DNA of 16,785 bases from Nitrospirota bacterium (GCA_030637135.1 DAOVVO010000014.1:1-16785), one strand, 5' to 3'. Positions 1 through 7,749 are shown, numbered from the stretch's first letter. Translations and numbers: made by a program. Notes: a model not told the origin generated them from the letters alone.

Positions 1-2
1 CA

Positions 3-131
3 TTAACTGGAAATATTCCCAACATTTGTGAGTCTCAGGTATTATCATACTTAAAAGCTCCCGGTCTTAAGATTGGACTTTTAGAGAACTTCGGCAATAG
101 AAAATGTCAGATAAAAAGATTAATTTATTAA
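3..131 (+). CDS. GxxExxY protein, C-terminal fragment (partial at left edge)
   Basis: The frame starting at base 3 is open to a TAA at 129-131 and gives 42 residues. It contains SYLKAPGLKIGLLENFGN followed by a basic end (KCQIKRLIY). This matches the closing segment of the GxxExxY family, in which a Y-L-K-x-x-G-L-x-x-G-L-L-x-N-F-G stretch is typical. The family consists of small proteins, about 120-130 residues, of unsettled function, often present in several copies and close to short repeats, as here (162-221). The N-terminal two thirds lie outside the window, so the GxxExxY signature itself cannot be seen. Identification rests on the C-terminal motif alone. Confidence 0.72.
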   Translation, partial: LTGNIPNICESQVLSYLKAPGLKIGLLENFGNRKCQIKRLIY

Positions 132-161
132 AAAATCTTGATTTCACTAATTAAAAGAAAA

Positions 162-221
162 GATTTCACAGATAGGGCAGTCTTACATCTGTGTAATCAT
201 TTTTTAAAATCTGTGCAATCA
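162..221. repeat. ATCTGTG repeats forming a hairpin
   Basis: ATCTGTGTAATCA (187-199) recurs as ATCTGTGCAATCA (209-221) with a 22-bp period. GATTTCACAGAT (162-173) is an inverted copy of the first with one mismatch, so 162-198 can fold into a 12-bp stem with a 13-base loop. The block fills the gap between the GxxExxY gene and argB. No clear ribosome binding site or promoter for argB stands out in it. Confidence 0.55.
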
Positions 222-241
222 AATATAATGTCATTATATTT

Positions 242-1123
242 ATGAAGACTATTGTGGAAAAAGCAAACATCCTCATTGAGGCATTGCCATACATAAGAAA
301 GTTTTACGGCAAGACATTCGTTATTAAATACGGCGGTGCTGTTATGGTTGAAGAAAAGCTGAAAGACGCCTTTGCCAAGAACATAGCGCTCTTGAATTTT
401 ATTGGAATTAAGCCTGTAATTGTGCACGGCGGAGGACCAAAGATAAACTCGATAATGGAGCAAATGGGGAAAAAACCAAAGTTTATACACGGTCATAGGG
501 TTACTGACAAAGAAACAATTGATATTGTGGAAATGGTTCTCGGGGGTCTTATTAATAAGCAAATTGTCTCTCTGATAAACAATCACGGAGGGCGTGCCAT
601 TGGCTTGAGCGGAAAAGACGGTAACCTTATAAAAGCCAGAAAAAAAATCATAAAGAAGATATCTGCTGAAACAGGGACACCCGAGATTATTGACCTTGGA
701 CTTGTCGGAGAGATAGAGAAGGTTAATCCCGGAATCCTCACTTCAGTTGAAAAAGACGGTTTTATCCCTGTTATTGCTCCAATCAGCACGGGTAAAAAAA
801 ATGAGACGCTCAATATTAATGCAGACTATGTTGCCGGCATGATTGCCGCTTCCCTTAAAGCGGAAAAATTAATACTGCTTACTGATGTAGCGGGGATAAA
901 AGACAAAAAAAAGAAGTTAATCTCGACTTTGGACAACAAGAAAATTTCATCCCTGATATCAAACAATACTATCGCCGGCGGAATGCTGCCAAAAGTTCAC
1001 GCATGCCAGAACGCCCTGAAGGGGGGCGTCAAGAAAACACATATCATTGACGGGCGCATTCCCAATGCACTCCTTCTGGAGATATTCACGGAAAAAGGGA
1101 TAGGGACAGAAATAGTTAAATAG
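242..1123 (+). CDS. argB: Acetylglutamate kinase
   Basis: Phosphorylates N-acetyl-L-glutamate with ATP, the second step of arginine biosynthesis, in the cytosol. The 293 residues fit the family. Visible motifs are KYGGAVM (29-35, Lys29 for phosphate binding), VHGGGP (61-66, glycine-rich acetylglutamate loop), GLSGKDG (121-127), NINADYVAG (191-199), LLTDVAGI (212-219), GGMLPK (246-251) and GTEI near the end. The protein has an extra N-terminal helix of about 25 residues before the first strand, unlike the short E. coli enzyme. In characterised relatives this extension goes with hexamer formation and feedback inhibition by arginine, so this enzyme is probably arginine-sensitive (inference). The ATG at 242 lacks an obvious Shine-Dalgarno sequence. 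No other arg gene is adjacent; nrdJ follows after a 228-bp repeat-filled gap. Confidence 0.96.
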   Translation: MKTIVEKANILIEALPYIRKFYGKTFVIKYGGAVMVEEKLKDAFAKNIALLNFIGIKPVIVHGGGPKINSIMEQMGKKPKFIHGHRVTDKETIDIVEMVLGGLINKQIVSLINNHGGRAIGLSGKDGNLIKARKKIIKKISAETGTPEIIDLGLVGEIEKVNPGILTSVEKDGFIPVIAPISTGKKNETLNINADYVAGMIAASLKAEKLILLTDVAGIKDKKKKLISTLDNKKISSLISNNTIAGGMLPKVHACQNALKGGVKKTHIIDGRIPNALLLEIFTEKGIGTEIVK

Positions 1124-1351
1124 ATTATATAATTATTTAAACAGATACTATGAGAAAATTCCAAATAACAAATTACAAATTCTCTACGAGCCGTAGGCCA
1201 AATAAATCCCAAACACCAAATCCCAATGACCAAAACACATAAAATAAATTCAAGCTTGTGATTTGGAACTTGGTCATAAAACAATAACTTACAATAACTA
1301 TCTAAACAAATCAAAAGATTTGGAATTTAGCATTTTATAATAATATTACTT
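1124..1351. repeat. Intergenic AAATTCCAAAT / TTTGGAATTT type repeat block
   Basis: This 228-bp gap has no gene. It is built of variants of CCAAAT, AAATTCC and ATTTGGAA, in both orientations. ATGACCAA (1226-1233) and TTGGTCAT (1270-1277) form an 8-bp inverted repeat, and AAATC/GATTT brackets a small hairpin near 1308-1320. Similar AT-rich TTTGGATTTTGG text recurs at 3151-3175 and 13577-13612, so it is a dispersed family and not a one-off. I see no riboswitch or strong promoter for nrdJ, and no ribosome binding site immediately before its ATG. Confidence 0.5.
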
Positions 1352-3127
1352 ATGCAGCTTTCTGAAAATGCACTCAAGGTTTTGAAAGCCCGTTATCTCT
1401 TGAGGGATGAAAAGGGTAAGGTCACTGAAACCCCTGAGGAGATGTTTCAAAGGGTTGCACACGCCATCGCCTCTGCAGAAACACTTTATGGAGAAAATCC
1501 AGAGGTGTGGGAAACAAAATTTTACGAGGCAATGAGCAATCTGCTCTTCCTTCCCAATACACCTGCCCTGATAAATGCAGGCAAAGACATAGGACAGCTT
1601 GCCGCATGTTTTGTCCTTCCTGTTGATGATTCCATGAAAAGCATTTTTGATTCCCTCAAGAATGCCGCACTTATACTCCAGAGCGGAGGAGGCACGGGTT
1701 TTTCTTTTTCTCATTTAAGACCACGGTCTGACATTGTTAAATCAACGGGCGGCATTGCCAGTGGACCGGTATCATTCATGAGGATATATAACACTGCAAC
1801 AGAGGTTATAAAACAGGGCGGGGCAAGAAGGGGTGCCAATATGGGCATCCTGAGGATTGACCACCCTGATATCCTCGAATTTATCAAGATAAAACGGCAT
1901 GAGGAAGAACTCGCAAATTTTAATATATCTGTAGCAGTGACCGATGCATTTATGCAGGCTCTGAAGAATAATTCCGAATATAACCTGTTAAATCCCCGGA
2001 GTATGGAGATAACCGGTCACCTGAAGGCACAAGAGGTATTTAAGGAAATCGTTGAAAGTGCATGGGATACAGGAGACCCCGGGCTTGTCTTCATTGACAG
2101 AATAAACAGCGCCAACCCTACCCCTCATATCGGTACCATTGAAAGTACCAACCCCTGCGGCGAACAGCCCCTTTTGCCTTTTGAGGCATGTGTATTAGGT
2201 TCTATTAATCTTTCTAAAGTTGTGAAAAATAATCCCCCCTCACCCCCCTTTAGTAAAGGGGGGACGGGGGGATTTTCATATAAGATTGATTGGGACTTAT
2301 TAGCCTCCCTTGTTCAGCTTGGTGTACGGTTTCTGGATAATGCTATTGATGTAAATAAATATCCGGTTTCCGAGATAGAAAAAATGCATAAAGGCAACAG
2401 AAAAATCGGGCTCGGTGTTATGGGATGGGCTGATATGCTTATAAAACTCGGCATTAGATACAACTCAGCAAAAGCATTCAAGCTTGTAAGGGAAATAATG
2501 AGTTTTATACAAAAACAGGCACGGGATGCATCTTCCGAACTTGCACGGCAGCGGGGAGCTTTTCCGAATTTCAAAGGCTCAATTTATGATACAGCAGAAA
2601 TCTCCTCAAAAGGTCGGTATGACTCGTACCCGAGCGGATTGAGAAACGCAACCACCACAACCATTGCCCCTACAGGAACGCTGTCAATAATTGCGGGGTG
2701 CTCAAGCGGTATTGAACCGCTTTTTGCAATAGCTTATAAAAGACTCGTTCTTGATACAGAGCTCTATGAAATACACCCCTATTTCATTGAAATAGCAAAA
2801 CAAAGAGGGTTTTACAGCCCTGAACTTATTGAGAAAGTCAGCGTAAAAGGAAATTTGAAGGGTTTCAAGGAAATTCCCCGAGATATAAAAAGACTCTTTG
2901 TAACTGCCCATGAAATACCTTTTGAAGACCACATTGAAGTACAGGCAGCTTTTCAGGACTTCACTGACAATGCTGTCTCCAAAACAATCAATCTTAAACA
3001 AAGGGCAACAAGGGATGATATAGCAATGGCATTTATGTGTGCTTATGACAAGGGATGCAAGGGGATAACTGTTTTCAGGTATGGTTCAAAACGGGGAACC
3101 CTGGTAAAGGTTGATGAAGTAGATTAG
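1352..3127 (+). CDS. nrdJ: Adenosylcobalamin-dependent (class II) ribonucleotide reductase
   Basis: Reduces ribonucleotides to deoxyribonucleotides with a radical generated from adenosylcobalamin; oxygen-independent and cytosolic. The opening SENALKVLKARYLLRDEKG and ETPEEMF is typical. The active-site motif NPCGE is at 267-271 (Asn267, thiyl Cys269, Glu271). Cys86 (LAACFV) and Cys280, 11 residues after Cys269, match the redox pair of the family. GGARRGANMG is at 156-165, TTTTIAPTGTLSI at 434-446, and the barrel end KGITVFRYGSKRG at 570-582. Two oddities: residues 294-308 (NPPSPPFSKGGTGGF) are encoded by an inserted palindromic repeat in a loop before IDWDLL, and the protein ends at 591 residues with VKVDEVD, lacking the C-terminal CxxC swinging-arm tail many homologues use for re-reduction. 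A transposon-end repeat lies 9 bases after the stop codon. Confidence 0.95.
   Translation: MQLSENALKVLKARYLLRDEKGKVTETPEEMFQRVAHAIASAETLYGENPEVWETKFYEAMSNLLFLPNTPALINAGKDIGQLAACFVLPVDDSMKSIFDSLKNAALILQSGGGTGFSFSHLRPRSDIVKSTGGIASGPVSFMRIYNTATEVIKQGGARRGANMGILRIDHPDILEFIKIKRHEEELANFNISVAVTDAFMQALKNNSEYNLLNPRSMEITGHLKAQEVFKEIVESAWDTGDPGLVFIDRINSANPTPHIGTIESTNPCGEQPLLPFEACVLGSINLSKVVKNNPPSPPFSKGGTGGFSYKIDWDLLASLVQLGVRFLDNAIDVNKYPVSEIEKMHKGNRKIGLGVMGWADMLIKLGIRYNSAKAFKLVREIMSFIQKQARDASSELARQRGAFPNFKGSIYDTAEISSKGRYDSYPSGLRNATTTTIAPTGTLSIIAGCSSGIEPLFAIAYKRLVLDTELYEIHPYFIEIAKQRGFYSPELIEKVSVKGNLKGFKEIPRDIKRLFVTAHEIPFEDHIEVQAAFQDFTDNAVSKTINLKQRATRDDIAMAFMCAYDKGCKGITVFRYGSKRGTLVKVDEVD
2231..2274. repeat. 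G/C-run palindromic repeat inserted in frame within nrdJ
   Basis: Left arm AAT-C6-TCA-C6-TTTA (2231-2252), one central G (2253), right arm TAAA-G6-AC-G6-ATT (2254-2274). The arms are reverse complements apart from one extra base between the C runs. Its length and phase keep nrdJ open and add the peptide PPSPPFSKGGTGGF. The same type of sequence is a known dispersed palindromic repeat in several bacterial phyla, usually intergenic but also found inside proteins as this peptide (recall). Transcripts would form a very stable hairpin within the coding region. Confidence 0.85.
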
Positions 3128-3135
3128 CAAGTCAT

Positions 3136-3160
3136 GGGGTCAGGTCTTGCTTCTTGCATT
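3136..3160 (+). repeat. Solo copy of the transposase-element end sequence
   Basis: GGGGTCAGGTCTTG (3136-3149) followed by CTTCTTGCATT matches the ends of the 3562-4494 element (same orientation as its left end, inverted to its right end). It lies 9 bases after the nrdJ stop with no transposase attached, as expected of a REP-like sequence moved by, or left over from, such an element. A short TTTGGGATTTGGATATTG stretch follows at 3160-3177. Confidence 0.7.
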
Positions 3161-3209
3161 TGGGATTTGGATATTGTAATTTTATCCTTACTTAAAGGAG
3201 ATTTTTTAC

Positions 3210-3539
3210 ATGAAAAGGTTTGCACTTGTTTTAATATCCCTGCTTTTTACATTCACTACAATTACAGGAGTATTTGCAGCCGATAAAACGGCTAATTCCA
3301 AGACCAGACAGATTACTGGCTATGTCACGGCAATCGATACAAAAAGCAATACAATAACTGTAAATAAAAAAAGTAAGGAAGTTGCCATTAATATCGGAGA
3401 AAAAACTAAAATTGTTCAATGCACATATAAAACAGCAATCACAGATATAAAAATCGGGGATAAAGTAACAGTCAAGTACAAAGAGACAAGAGATAAAAAC
3501 ACAGCTAAGTCTATTACAATTAGAGAAGTTTCAGAATAG
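3210..3539 (+). CDS. Small exported DUF5666-like protein
   Basis: 109 residues with a clear signal peptide: MKRF, a hydrophobic core to about residue 20, and a likely cleavage site after VFA (21-23). The mature part is one small beta-rich domain: QITGYVTAIDTKSNTITV (34-51), EVAINIGEKTKIV, then IKIGDKVTVKYKE (80-92) and AKSITI. This alternation of G-x-V-x-x-I-D, T-I-T-V and D-I-K-x-G-D-x-V-x-V is what DUF5666/OB-fold-like periplasmic proteins show. Function is unknown; binding of a small ligand or structural role in the envelope is possible but not shown. One cysteine (Cys71). The ATG is supported by AAAGGAG at 3194-3200. It is flanked by transposon-end repeats on both sides (3136 and 3562). 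Confidence 0.75.
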   Translation: MKRFALVLISLLFTFTTITGVFAADKTANSKTRQITGYVTAIDTKSNTITVNKKSKEVAINIGEKTKIVQCTYKTAITDIKIGDKVTVKYKETRDKNTAKSITIREVSE

Positions 3540-3561
3540 GGCAATTAGATAGAGGAAATAT

Positions 3562-4494
3562 AGGGTCAGGTCTTGGATTTTGGCATATCATTGTTTATCT
3601 CTCTTAACCAGTTTGCTTATTGTTGAATAGTGCATTTCTAAATAATCAGCAACTTCTTTCTGGCTATATCCGTACTCCTCTATGGATTCCACTATTTTCT
3701 TGTTCCTTCTCTGCTTATTACATAATACCTTGTCATGAAATATACCATTAAGCCCTGGCCTGCTGACATATCTCTGATTCTTAGGTATCTCTTTTATTTC
3801 TTCATGCCCCTTGATATATTTAATTAATCCGTCTACAAAATCATCTCCTCCAAGGATGCTTTGCCCCTTTACCTCTTTCCATATACTTACCTCTCTTATA
3901 CCAGCTCTTACAAACTCCCTATATTTCCCCTCAGCGTGTCGCCTTCTTCTGCTGAACTGACCTAATATCCAATCCACTGTTAAACAGGGATGTGGTTTTT
4001 CTATCCCAAGCGTAGCCCGATAACTGCTCCATTTCCATTCTCTCGGGGTGTCTACTATTTTAGCGCTCACTGGGTTTAGTACCACATATCTACAAACCTC
4101 AAGTAAATGGCTTTCTTTCTGTATGAGTATTGCTTTATACCTGCCCTGAAATATATGTCCTACTCTCTTATGCCTCCTATTGAAAAGTTGAGTATAGACT
4201 CCGTTTAACTGCCTCATCCCTTTTGATAAGTTCCCATCTGGCGTCTCTATGATTAGGTGATAATGGTTGTTCATTAAACAATGGGCATGACAGATCCAGT
4301 TGTAGCGGCGGTTTACTTTGTGAAGAGTATCAAGAAAATACTTGCGGTCTTCGGAATCTTTAAAAATATGACTCCGTGCATTCCCTCGTGAGGTTATATG
4401 ATATACTGCTCCGTCATACTCTATCCGTAAGGGCCTCGACATGATATAGTATCACCATTCCCTCTCAAAATGTCAAGATTCAAGACCTGACCCC
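3562..4494 (-). mobile_element. REP-associated tyrosine transposase element with inverted ends
   Basis: The left end AGGGTCAGGTCTTG plus GATTTTGGCAT (3562-3586) and the right end (4470-4494, reading inward GGGGTCAGGTCTTG plus AATCTTGACAT) are inverted copies, about 25 bases with few mismatches. They enclose a single transposase gene on the minus strand, and the left end abuts its stop codon. I see no obvious target duplication, which fits HUH (Y1) transposases that do not make one. The whole unit is about 930 bp. Confidence 0.75.
3588..4442 (-). CDS. Y1/HUH transposase of the REP-associated (RAYT, IS200-like) type
   Basis: 284 residues. The opening MSRPLRIEYDGAVYHITSRG is the standard start of this group. 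The HUH metal motif is HYH (60-62, in MNNHYHLIIETP), and the likely catalytic tyrosine is Tyr119 in CRYVVLNPVSAKIV, by comparison with the YxxLNPVRA motif of relatives. FQGRYKAILI (98-107) is also typical. After the catalytic domain (about 1-130) and WKWSSY, a C-terminal helix-turn-helix, about 250-280 (IVESIEEYGYSQKEVADYLEMHYSTISKLVK), is present as in the long RAYT forms. Such enzymes nick and join single-stranded DNA at short hairpin repeats. All catalytic residues are intact, so it may be active. It lies between two inverted copies of a 25-base end sequence. Confidence 0.92.
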   Translation of the reverse strand: MSRPLRIEYDGAVYHITSRGNARSHIFKDSEDRKYFLDTLHKVNRRYNWICHAHCLMNNHYHLIIETPDGNLSKGMRQLNGVYTQLFNRRHKRVGHIFQGRYKAILIQKESHLLEVCRYVVLNPVSAKIVDTPREWKWSSYRATLGIEKPHPCLTVDWILGQFSRRRRHAEGKYREFVRAGIREVSIWKEVKGQSILGGDDFVDGLIKYIKGHEEIKEIPKNQRYVSRPGLNGIFHDKVLCNKQRRNKKIVESIEEYGYSQKEVADYLEMHYSTISKLVKRDKQ

Positions 4495-4503
4495 ATTTAC
4501 TCT

Positions 4504-5853
4504 CTAGAATTTTTTTCTCAATAAAGCCTTTTTCTGGTCAGCCACAACAACAAGAGTAAATTCCTCAGGGTCAAGATACTTTCGTGCAACTCTCAGCACA
4601 TTTTTTTTTGTCACGCTATTGATATACACAGGGTACTTATCAATATAGTCCATGCCGAGACCGTAATATTCTACTGCAACGAGAAAGCCGGCAATGCGGC
4701 TGCTTGTTTCTATCCTCATGGGAAAGCTTCCCGTGAGAAATGACTTTGCATCTGAAAGCTCAGTATCTGATACGGGGGTATCCCTGATTTTCTTTATCTC
4801 TTTTAAAATTTCCTCTATTGCAGTATTGGCAGATTCATTCTTTGTTTTCAGTCCTGCCTGAAAAAGCCCGCCGAATTTATCAGCGGCAAAAAAACTGTAC
4901 ACATCATAGACAAGCCCTTTTTCTTCCCTGAGATTCTGCATAAGTCTTGACGCAAACCCTCCGCCGCCGAGAATATAATTCATAACAGACACGGTATAAT
5001 AATCAGGATTACTCCTGCTAATCCCCATATGCCCCAGGATAATATTTGCCTGTGTGATTTCCTTATCTATGCTTATAATCTTTTGCTGTCTTATTCTTTC
5101 AGGTTTCTGAGGGACGGTATCTTTCAGTTCTTTTGTTACCCATTTATCAAAATATTTTTTCAACAGTTTTTTTACCTCTTCAGGTGTCACATCACCTACA
5201 ACAGACATGATTGCATTGTTTGGCACATAATATCCTGCATGGAAATGAACAATATCATCCCTTGTTATCCTATCGAGGCTTTCTGTACTGCCTGCAACTA
5301 ACCTCCCGTAAGGATGTGTGCCAAATACCGCATCTTTAAAAACCTTTGATGCAACAAAACCGGGATCTTCTTCCATGGCTTTTAAACTGCCTTTTATACG
5401 CTCTCTCTCCTTGTTCAGTTCATCTTCAGGAAACACCGGATTTACAATAATGTCTGAAAGCAGTTCAAAGCCGAGGTTTAAATCTTTCTTTAAAACAGAA
5501 AGGCTTACAGTAACATAATCATCGCTGCCAGAGGCACCGAGGGATGCACCAACAAAATCCATTTCTTCATTTATTTGCGAGGCTGTTCTGTTTTCAGTCC
5601 CTGCGGTAAGAAGTTCTGCAGTTAAGTTAGCAAGCCCTGCCTTGTCTTCCGGCTCAACGAGACTGCCCGCATTAATTCCAATGCTCACTTTGACAATGGG
5701 GAGATTGTGTCTCTCCACTATGAGAAGGGTAAGCCCATTTTCAAGAACTGTTCTCTCTACATCAAGCGCATATGAAGAAGAGTTAAAAATAAAAATTAAA
5801 AAAGGAAAAATGAAAGTGAAAAGTGATATTTTCAAAAATTTTGAATTTTTCAT
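4504..5853 (-). CDS. Exported M16-family peptidase-like subunit lacking the zinc site
   Basis: 449 residues with a signal peptide (hydrophobic 8-24, probable cleavage after SYA at 27-29). It aligns with its upstream neighbour across the M16 fold: ENGLTLLIVERHNLPIV, then GLANLTAELLTAGT (73-86), where active members have GLxHLLEHMxFxGT. Thus His, Glu and His of HxxEH are Asn76, Ala79 and Glu80 here; it cannot bind catalytic zinc in the usual way. The C-terminal half keeps the GGGGFASRLMQNLREEKGLVY segment, with the Arg and Tyr that in other M16 heterodimers come from the non-catalytic partner. Its ATG overlaps the stop of the active partner (ATGA, 5850-5853), so the two are translationally coupled. 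Likely job: substrate-binding half of a periplasmic peptidase. Confidence 0.9.
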   Translation of the reverse strand: MKNSKFLKISLFTFIFPFLIFIFNSSSYALDVERTVLENGLTLLIVERHNLPIVKVSIGINAGSLVEPEDKAGLANLTAELLTAGTENRTASQINEEMDFVGASLGASGSDDYVTVSLSVLKKDLNLGFELLSDIIVNPVFPEDELNKERERIKGSLKAMEEDPGFVASKVFKDAVFGTHPYGRLVAGSTESLDRITRDDIVHFHAGYYVPNNAIMSVVGDVTPEEVKKLLKKYFDKWVTKELKDTVPQKPERIRQQKIISIDKEITQANIILGHMGISRSNPDYYTVSVMNYILGGGGFASRLMQNLREEKGLVYDVYSFFAADKFGGLFQAGLKTKNESANTAIEEILKEIKKIRDTPVSDTELSDAKSFLTGSFPMRIETSSRIAGFLVAVEYYGLGMDYIDKYPVYINSVTKKNVLRVARKYLDPEEFTLVVVADQKKALLRKKF

Positions 5854-7199
5854 TGTGAAGTCTGCCCTTTTATTGGTATTAAAATCCCAACCGTTCTTTG
5901 ATCTTCAATGAGATATTTTTGAGCAACGCGCTGAACATCCCCGGGGATAACATTCTTAATGCCCTCCAGGTATGCATCCTTAAGCTTCCAGTCTCCAATC
6001 ATCTCAAATATCCCCAATATCTTCGCCTGAAAAAAAACAGAGTCCTGACCCATAATAAACCCGGCCCCTATTTGATTCTTTGCCTTTTGAACCTCTCTTT
6101 CAGACGGGGCATTACTTTTTATGTTTGCAACTTCTTCATAGAGGGCCTTCTCAATATTATCTATCCTTATACCCGGCAGCGCTGTGCCATACAGATAAAA
6201 AAGAAAAGGATATTTCTGGATACTGCTGTATCCTGCGCCTGCTGAGAGAGCTATCTTTTTTTCATCAATCAGACTCTTATAAATCCTTGAGCTTTTTCCA
6301 TCTGAAAGTATTGAGGACAGTACTTCAAGTGCAAAGCTGTCTTCATGATGTATATCAGGAACTTTATAGGCTGTGAGAATATACGGCAGTTCAGCCTCCT
6401 TTTTAACAAAGACCCTTTTTTCTCCCCTCTGTTCAGGTTCTATTATTGCGATACTTTCAACATGGGGACCCTTTGGGATAGCGCCAAATTCCTTTTTAAT
6501 TTTATCGACCAGTAAATCCACATCGATATCTCCTGCAACAATTATCAATGCATTATTCGGGGAATAGTATGTTCTGTAAAATTCCCATAAATCATCTCTC
6601 GTGATTTTCTGCAGGTCTGACATCCAGCCTATAACAGGCCTTCTGTACGGGTGATTTTTAAATGCGGTGGAAACAACTTCTTCGAATACAAGATTCTGGG
6701 GGTCATCCTCATACCGCATCCTCCGTTCTTCCATAGCAACATCCCTCTCAGAAAGTGTTTCTTTAGGATCCATAACCAGGTTATGCATTCTATCAGCCTC
6801 AAGTTCTATGGACAGATGCAGCCTGTCAGGTGCAAGCTTTTGATAGTAAAATACATAGTCCCTGCTGGTGCCTGCATTATCAATACCTCCTGCCCTCTTT
6901 ATAATCTTTGAAAACGTCTTTGGTCCGTATTTATGCGTTCCCTTGAACATCATATGTTCAAGTAAGTGGCTGAGTCCGGTCTTGCCTATCGGTTCATTAA
7001 CAGAACCGGCGTTGTACCATATCTGAAAAACAGCGAGGAGGGCGGAAGGGTCTTTGAGGGCAAGGATTTTAAGCCCGTTAGGAAGCACCTCTTCATATAC
7101 AGATACTCCCTCGACCCCTCTTACATCGGCAGTCGCATGGGAATATAGGACATGAAAGGACAGAAGAAAATATATGAATATTACAGATACTTTTTTCAT
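5850..7199 (-). CDS. Exported zinc-dependent M16 peptidase, catalytic subunit
   Basis: 449 residues. Signal peptide MKKVSVIFIYFLLSFHVLYS with likely cleavage after ATA (22-24), so it acts in the periplasm. The inverted zinc motif HLLEH is at 78-82 in GKTGLSHLLEHMMFKGT, and the third ligand is Glu158 (in AMEERRMRYED), 76 residues after the motif as the family requires. DDLWEFYRTYYSPNNA (about 208-223) is typical. The C-terminal half lacks the F-x-S-R-L...EKGLVY of its partner, having SSRIYKSLIDEKKIAL instead, which fits a division of labour between subunits. It is first in a two-gene unit with the zinc-less paralogue. No ribosome binding site is evident before the ATG. Substrate unknown: signal peptides, misfolded envelope peptides or a secreted peptide are all possible. 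Confidence 0.93.
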   Translation of the reverse strand: MKKVSVIFIYFLLSFHVLYSHATADVRGVEGVSVYEEVLPNGLKILALKDPSALLAVFQIWYNAGSVNEPIGKTGLSHLLEHMMFKGTHKYGPKTFSKIIKRAGGIDNAGTSRDYVFYYQKLAPDRLHLSIELEADRMHNLVMDPKETLSERDVAMEERRMRYEDDPQNLVFEEVVSTAFKNHPYRRPVIGWMSDLQKITRDDLWEFYRTYYSPNNALIIVAGDIDVDLLVDKIKKEFGAIPKGPHVESIAIIEPEQRGEKRVFVKKEAELPYILTAYKVPDIHHEDSFALEVLSSILSDGKSSRIYKSLIDEKKIALSAGAGYSSIQKYPFLFYLYGTALPGIRIDNIEKALYEEVANIKSNAPSEREVQKAKNQIGAGFIMGQDSVFFQAKILGIFEMIGDWKLKDAYLEGIKNVIPGDVQRVAQKYLIEDQRTVGILIPIKGQTSQ

Positions 7200-7253
7200 A
7201 AGTTATAACTATATCAGAGACAATAATTATGGTCAAATTCTATATTTTTAAAT

Positions 7254-7295
7254 AAAAAAAAGGCAGCCAAGGGAGGGGGGAACCCGGCTGCCTTT
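7254..7295 (-). terminator. Intrinsic terminator of the ZraP-like gene
   Basis: AAAGGCAGCC (7259-7268) and GGCTGCCTTT (7286-7295) are perfect inverted repeats. On the minus strand the hairpin is followed by a run of at least eight T (complement of 7254-7261). It lies 24 bases after the stop codon of the gene at 7319-7711 and separates it from the M16 pair, which must have its own promoter. Confidence 0.92.
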
Positions 7296-7318
7296 CAAGG
7301 TGGCTTATCTAAATGAAG

Positions 7319-7711
7319 TTACCACCTGCATCCATAACCACCAAATTTTCCATAAGCCGTACGAGGGGCTTTTTCACTGATAGCTTCCTGAAGTTCCTGA
7401 ATCTCTTTTTCCAGTTTTGTTTTAGTTTCAGGAGTTGTGTTGGGGTCACGAAGTGCCTCAAAATATGAAAACTTTTTGTCATGGAGTTCTTTCCTCTGCT
7501 CACGTGTCTCTTCAAGAAATTTCTGGTCATATCCATATCCTGAACCACTCCACCCCATCATGTGACCACCGCCTGGACCCATCATATGAGCACCGTATCC
7601 CTGTCCCATCATGTTACCGCCACCCCAGCCTCCAGGACCATGTGCATACGTAAGAGCCCCGAATGCAATGAGTGAAATAACGGTTAATCCTACTAATACT
7701 AACTTTTTCAT
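7319..7711 (-). CDS. ZraP/Spy-like periplasmic metal-binding protein
   Basis: 130 residues. Signal peptide 1-23 (cleavage after TYA), followed by a Gly/Met/His-rich segment with NMMG, AHMMG and GHMMGW (33-53). A helical hairpin follows: DQKFLEETREQRKELHDKKFSYFEAL (62-87) and PETKTKLEKEIQELQEAISEKA (94-115), ending KFGGYGCRW. This is the layout of zinc-resistance-associated protein ZraP and its Spy/CpxP relatives, periplasmic chaperones or metal buffers controlled by envelope-stress two-component systems. The Met/His clusters suggest copper or zinc binding (inference). The start is fixed by AAAAGGAGGT at about 7717-7725. Four TGAA repeats at 11-bp spacing lie upstream and a strong terminator downstream, so it is a monocistronic, highly regulated unit beside the two-component system. 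Confidence 0.82.
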   Translation of the reverse strand: MKKLVLVGLTVISLIAFGALTYAHGPGGWGGGNMMGQGYGAHMMGPGGGHMMGWSGSGYGYDQKFLEETREQRKELHDKKFSYFEALRDPNTTPETKTKLEKEIQELQEAISEKAPRTAYGKFGGYGCRW

Positions 7712-7749
7712 ACTGCACCTCCTTTTGTATGTTTTATTTCTGATTAAAG

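Noticed and set aside
1124..1351. B12 riboswitch before nrdJ
   Set aside because: The gap is made of TTTGG/CCAAA repeats; no B12-box-like or cobalamin aptamer layout was seen.
2222..2280. Intein or frameshift in nrdJ
   Set aside because: The insertion is only about 15 codons, stays in frame and is a palindrome; no splicing motifs.
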